In this document: positions 62,090-64,000 of the stretch, piece by piece
Layout: each line of letters begins with the position of its first letter
Numbering within the stretch: position 1 is the stretch's first letter
Source: JALHUB01 sp963719465
GTDB taxonomy: Bacteria; Chloroflexota; Dehalococcoidia; DSTF01; JALHUB01
Assembly (NCBI GenBank): GCA_963719465.1
Contig: OY970386.1
Location: forward strand, 1,922,001-1,986,000
Length of the DNA stretch: 64,000 nt
Direction: 5' to 3'
The notes under the pieces: model-generated
Told to the model about the DNA's origin: nothing
What the model saw: only the letters and a program-made list of their open reading frames with translations
The model's database searches: none
Translations under genes and position numbers: made by a program

Positions 62090-62108
62090 GATGAAAGGAG
62101 GAAGACTC

Positions 62109-63239
62109 ATGAGAATCCTGCAGATTGCGCCGCTGGCCGAGCGAGTTCCGCCGCCCGCCTATGGTGGTACCGAAGCCGTCGTTAGCCTGCTGGTGGACGG
62201 CCTCGCCCGGCGGGGACACGACGTCGTCCTGCGAGCGTCGGGCGATTCCATCACCCTGGCAGAGCTGCACTCTGTCTACCCGCGCAGCCTGAGGACCGTC
62301 AGCGGCATCGAAAGCATGGGCCCGTACGAGCTCGTCCACGCCGCGGAGGCCCTGCGCGAGGCGGGCGACTTCGACATCGTTCACAACCATGCCGGCGAGG
62401 TAGCTATGGCCTTCTCCGGCTTAATCGACGTGCCCATGCTGACGACTACTCACGGTAACATGACGCGGGATAGCCGCTTCGTCTGGGAGCGCTACAACGG
62501 CTTCTATAACACCATCAGCTGGTCGCAGGCGAAGGCTTACGCCGGCCTCTACAGCCCGCGATTCGCCGGCGTCGTCTATAACGCTATCGACGTTCAAAGC
62601 TTCCCGTTCCGCGCCGAGAAAGAGGACTTCTTCCTCTGCCTGGCGCGGGTATCGCCGGAGAAGGGGACTCATCTGGCTATCGAGGCGGCGCGCCGTCTTT
62701 CCGTGCCGCTTATCATCGCGGGGAAGGTCAACGTCGTCGATTGGGACTACTTCGAATCCATGGTCAAGCCGCAGATCGACGGGCGACTCATCAGATTCGT
62801 CGGCGAAGCCAACGCTCAGGAGAAGAGAGACCTATACGCCCGCGCCCGCGCTCTGCTGGCGCCGATATCCTGGGAGGAGCCGTTCGGGCTGGTGCTGGCC
62901 GAGGCGATGGCCTGCGGCACGCCCGTCGTCGCCTTCGCGCGCGGCGCCGTGCCCGAGGTCGTCGAGGACGGCGAAACCGGCTTCCTGGTGAACGACGTTG
63001 ACGGCATGGTCGAAGCGGCGCGGCACATCGACGAGATAGACCCCCGGCGCTGCCGCAGCCACGTCGAAGAGCGATTCGACGTGCCGGTGATGGTCGACGC
63101 CTATCTGAAGACCTATGAGCGGATTCTCGGGTCGGTCGAGGACGAGAGCCGCATCAGCCGGCCAATCGTCGAGTCGCGACATGGTCGTCGGGCCGGCCGG
63201 GTTGCGCCGGCTGGCACAATCCGCAGCTCGCTCTCTTGA
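62109..63239 (+). CDS. Family 4 glycosyltransferase, paralogue of the 15.8-kb gene
   Basis: A 376-residue GT-B transferase. Start MRILQIAPLAERVPPPAYGG and the second half with WEEPFGLVLAEAMACGTPVV, and the DGETGFLV loop, match the gene at 15814 along the whole length. A strong ribosome binding site, AAAGGAGGAAGACTC, precedes ATG 62109. Other landmarks: FDIVHNHAGE and SPEKGTHLAIEAARRL. Donor and acceptor unknown. Placed after tRNA-Phe and before rubrerythrin, no shared pathway. Confidence 0.92.
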   Translation: MRILQIAPLAERVPPPAYGGTEAVVSLLVDGLARRGHDVVLRASGDSITLAELHSVYPRSLRTVSGIESMGPYELVHAAEALREAGDFDIVHNHAGEVAMAFSGLIDVPMLTTTHGNMTRDSRFVWERYNGFYNTISWSQAKAYAGLYSPRFAGVVYNAIDVQSFPFRAEKEDFFLCLARVSPEKGTHLAIEAARRLSVPLIIAGKVNVVDWDYFESMVKPQIDGRLIRFVGEANAQEKRDLYARARALLAPISWEEPFGLVLAEAMACGTPVVAFARGAVPEVVEDGETGFLVNDVDGMVEAARHIDEIDPRRCRSHVEERFDVPVMVDAYLKTYERILGSVEDESRISRPIVESRHGRRAGRVAPAGTIRSSLS

Positions 63240-63345
63240 AGGCGCCTCCTCGCGTCTTCTCGCCACAGCTCTTCGTCTCACGTAGAATAGACTGGTCACC
63301 TCGCCGCGGGCCGACCGAGGCCCGTCATTCGCAAAGGAGCAGTCG

Positions 63346-63918
63346 ATGGACCTGAAGGGATCGAATACCGAGCGCAACCTGCTGACGGCTTTCGCCGGCG
63401 AATCGCAGGCCAGGAATCGCTACACCTACTTCGCCTCGCAGGCCCGCAAAGAAGGCCTGGAGCAAATCTCCGCCATCTTCCTAGAGACCGCGGACAACGA
63501 ACGCGAGCACGCCAAGCAGTTCTTCAAGTACCTCGAAGGCGGGACCGCCCAGGTTACCGCGTCCTTCCCCGCCGGCGTCATCGGCGACACAGCGGCTAAC
63601 CTGGAAGAAGCCGCCGCCGGTGAGCGCTACGAGCACAGCGAGATGTACCCTGCCTTCTCCAAGGCCGCTCTCGACGAGGGATTCACGGAGATCGCCAAGA
63701 CCTTCCGCGCCGTCGCCGTCGCCGAGCGCCAGCACGAGAAGCGCTACAACGAGCTGCTGGCCAACGTCCGCGAAGGCAAGGTCTTCAAGAAGGACCAGCC
63801 GGTGCAGTGGAAGTGCCGCAACTGCGGCTACGTGCACACGTCCACGGAGCCTCCGGACGTTTGTCCCGCCTGCAAGCATGTACGTGCGCACTTTGAGCTT
63901 CTGGCCGAGAACTGGTAG
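63346..63918 (+). CDS. Rubrerythrin
   Basis: A 190-residue peroxide-reducing non-haem diiron protein of anaerobes. The four-helix domain has AFAGESQARNRYTYFA (first diiron Glu), ETADNEREHAKQFF (EREH-type ligands), GERYEHSEMYPAF and VAERQHEKRYNELL. The C-terminal rubredoxin-like domain is CRNCGY...CPACKH, binding one iron with four cysteines. It signals oxygen stress defence in an anaerobe or microaerophile. AAAGGAGCAGTCG precedes ATG 63346. Confidence 0.96.
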   Translation: MDLKGSNTERNLLTAFAGESQARNRYTYFASQARKEGLEQISAIFLETADNEREHAKQFFKYLEGGTAQVTASFPAGVIGDTAANLEEAAAGERYEHSEMYPAFSKAALDEGFTEIAKTFRAVAVAERQHEKRYNELLANVREGKVFKKDQPVQWKCRNCGYVHTSTEPPDVCPACKHVRAHFELLAENW

Positions 63919-63976
63919 ACGTTCCTTCGTCTGAACGCCAGCCCGTCTCGACGGAATGAGTGGCAGGAGGTTGCTG

Positions 63977-64000
63977 ATGCCCGTAGTCATCTATGAGAAG
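63977..64000 (+). CDS. Start of a gene cut by the window end
   Basis: ATG 63977 follows AGGAGG at seven bases and opens MPVVIYEK before the window ends. It is 58 bases after rubrerythrin and may be its partner in oxidative-stress defence. Eight residues do not allow a family call. Confidence 0.6.

Overview
This is a high-GC bacterial contig. No rRNA or other decisive taxonomic marker is present. The gene content (thyX-type thymidylate synthesis, a DUF1385 gene behind rplU-rpmA-rpmE, LuxR-type two-component genes, many PMT-like glycosyltransferases, class F-like sortase, 4-hydroxybutyryl-CoA dehydratase, one-membrane style lipoproteins) fits a Chloroflexota lineage, perhaps Dehalococcoidia-like; that is an inference. 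At least eight single-base indels break otherwise well-conserved genes, including the essential rplU. I read them mainly as assembly or read errors, and I give those genes as single reconstructed features.

Layout. 1-2.8 kb: elongasome pair mrdA (5' cut by the window) and rodA. 2.8-9.3 kb, minus strand: a lipoprotein with three internal repeats, then DUF2304, a GT2 transferase and three tandem PMT-like membrane glycosyltransferases. 9.4-12.6 kb: histidine genes hisH, hisA, a GIY-YIG gene, hisF, hisI. 12.6-15.7 kb, minus strand: DUF1385, rpmE, rpmA, rplU, thyX. 15.8-19.8 kb: GT4 transferase, prepilin peptidase and a convergent restriction-modification pair. 19.9-25 kb: acyl-CoA synthetase, DoxX, hydrolase lipoprotein, ilvD. 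25.1-27.1 kb: a strong promoter, a ydaO-type c-di-AMP riboswitch and an intrinsic terminator ahead of a large membrane GT2. 27.2-33.7 kb: a minus-strand orphan leader/small-ORF unit, a DUF362 protein with an EF hand, a sortase, a pentapeptide-TIR protein and abfD. 33.9-49 kb: an HD-GYP sensor, MFS pumps, a HEAT protein, DUF488, a membrane glycosyltransferase, a predicted caspase-fold protein, a PEBP lipoprotein, enoyl-CoA hydratase, a GNAT protein and a NarL-type two-component pair. 49.4-60 kb: a catalytically degenerate serine-recombinase domain, a membrane Fe-S oxidoreductase, VTT/MFS/flippase-like/rhomboid-like membrane proteins, a PPi-type phosphofructokinase, a second acyl-CoA synthetase and an SDR. 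60.2-64 kb: an ECF-like sigma factor overlapping a zinc-finger/O6-alkylguanine transferase fusion, tRNA-Phe, a GT4 paralogue, rubrerythrin and the start of one more gene.

The most interesting items are the sigma factor coupled to an anti-sigma-like zinc finger fused to Ogt (a candidate alkylation-sensing switch), a dispersed two-hairpin intergenic repeat family, the c-di-AMP riboswitch on a glycosyltransferase, an orphan leader-like transcription unit near 27.2-27.5 kb, and a caspase-like membrane protein. No CRISPR array, prophage or insertion sequence was recognised.
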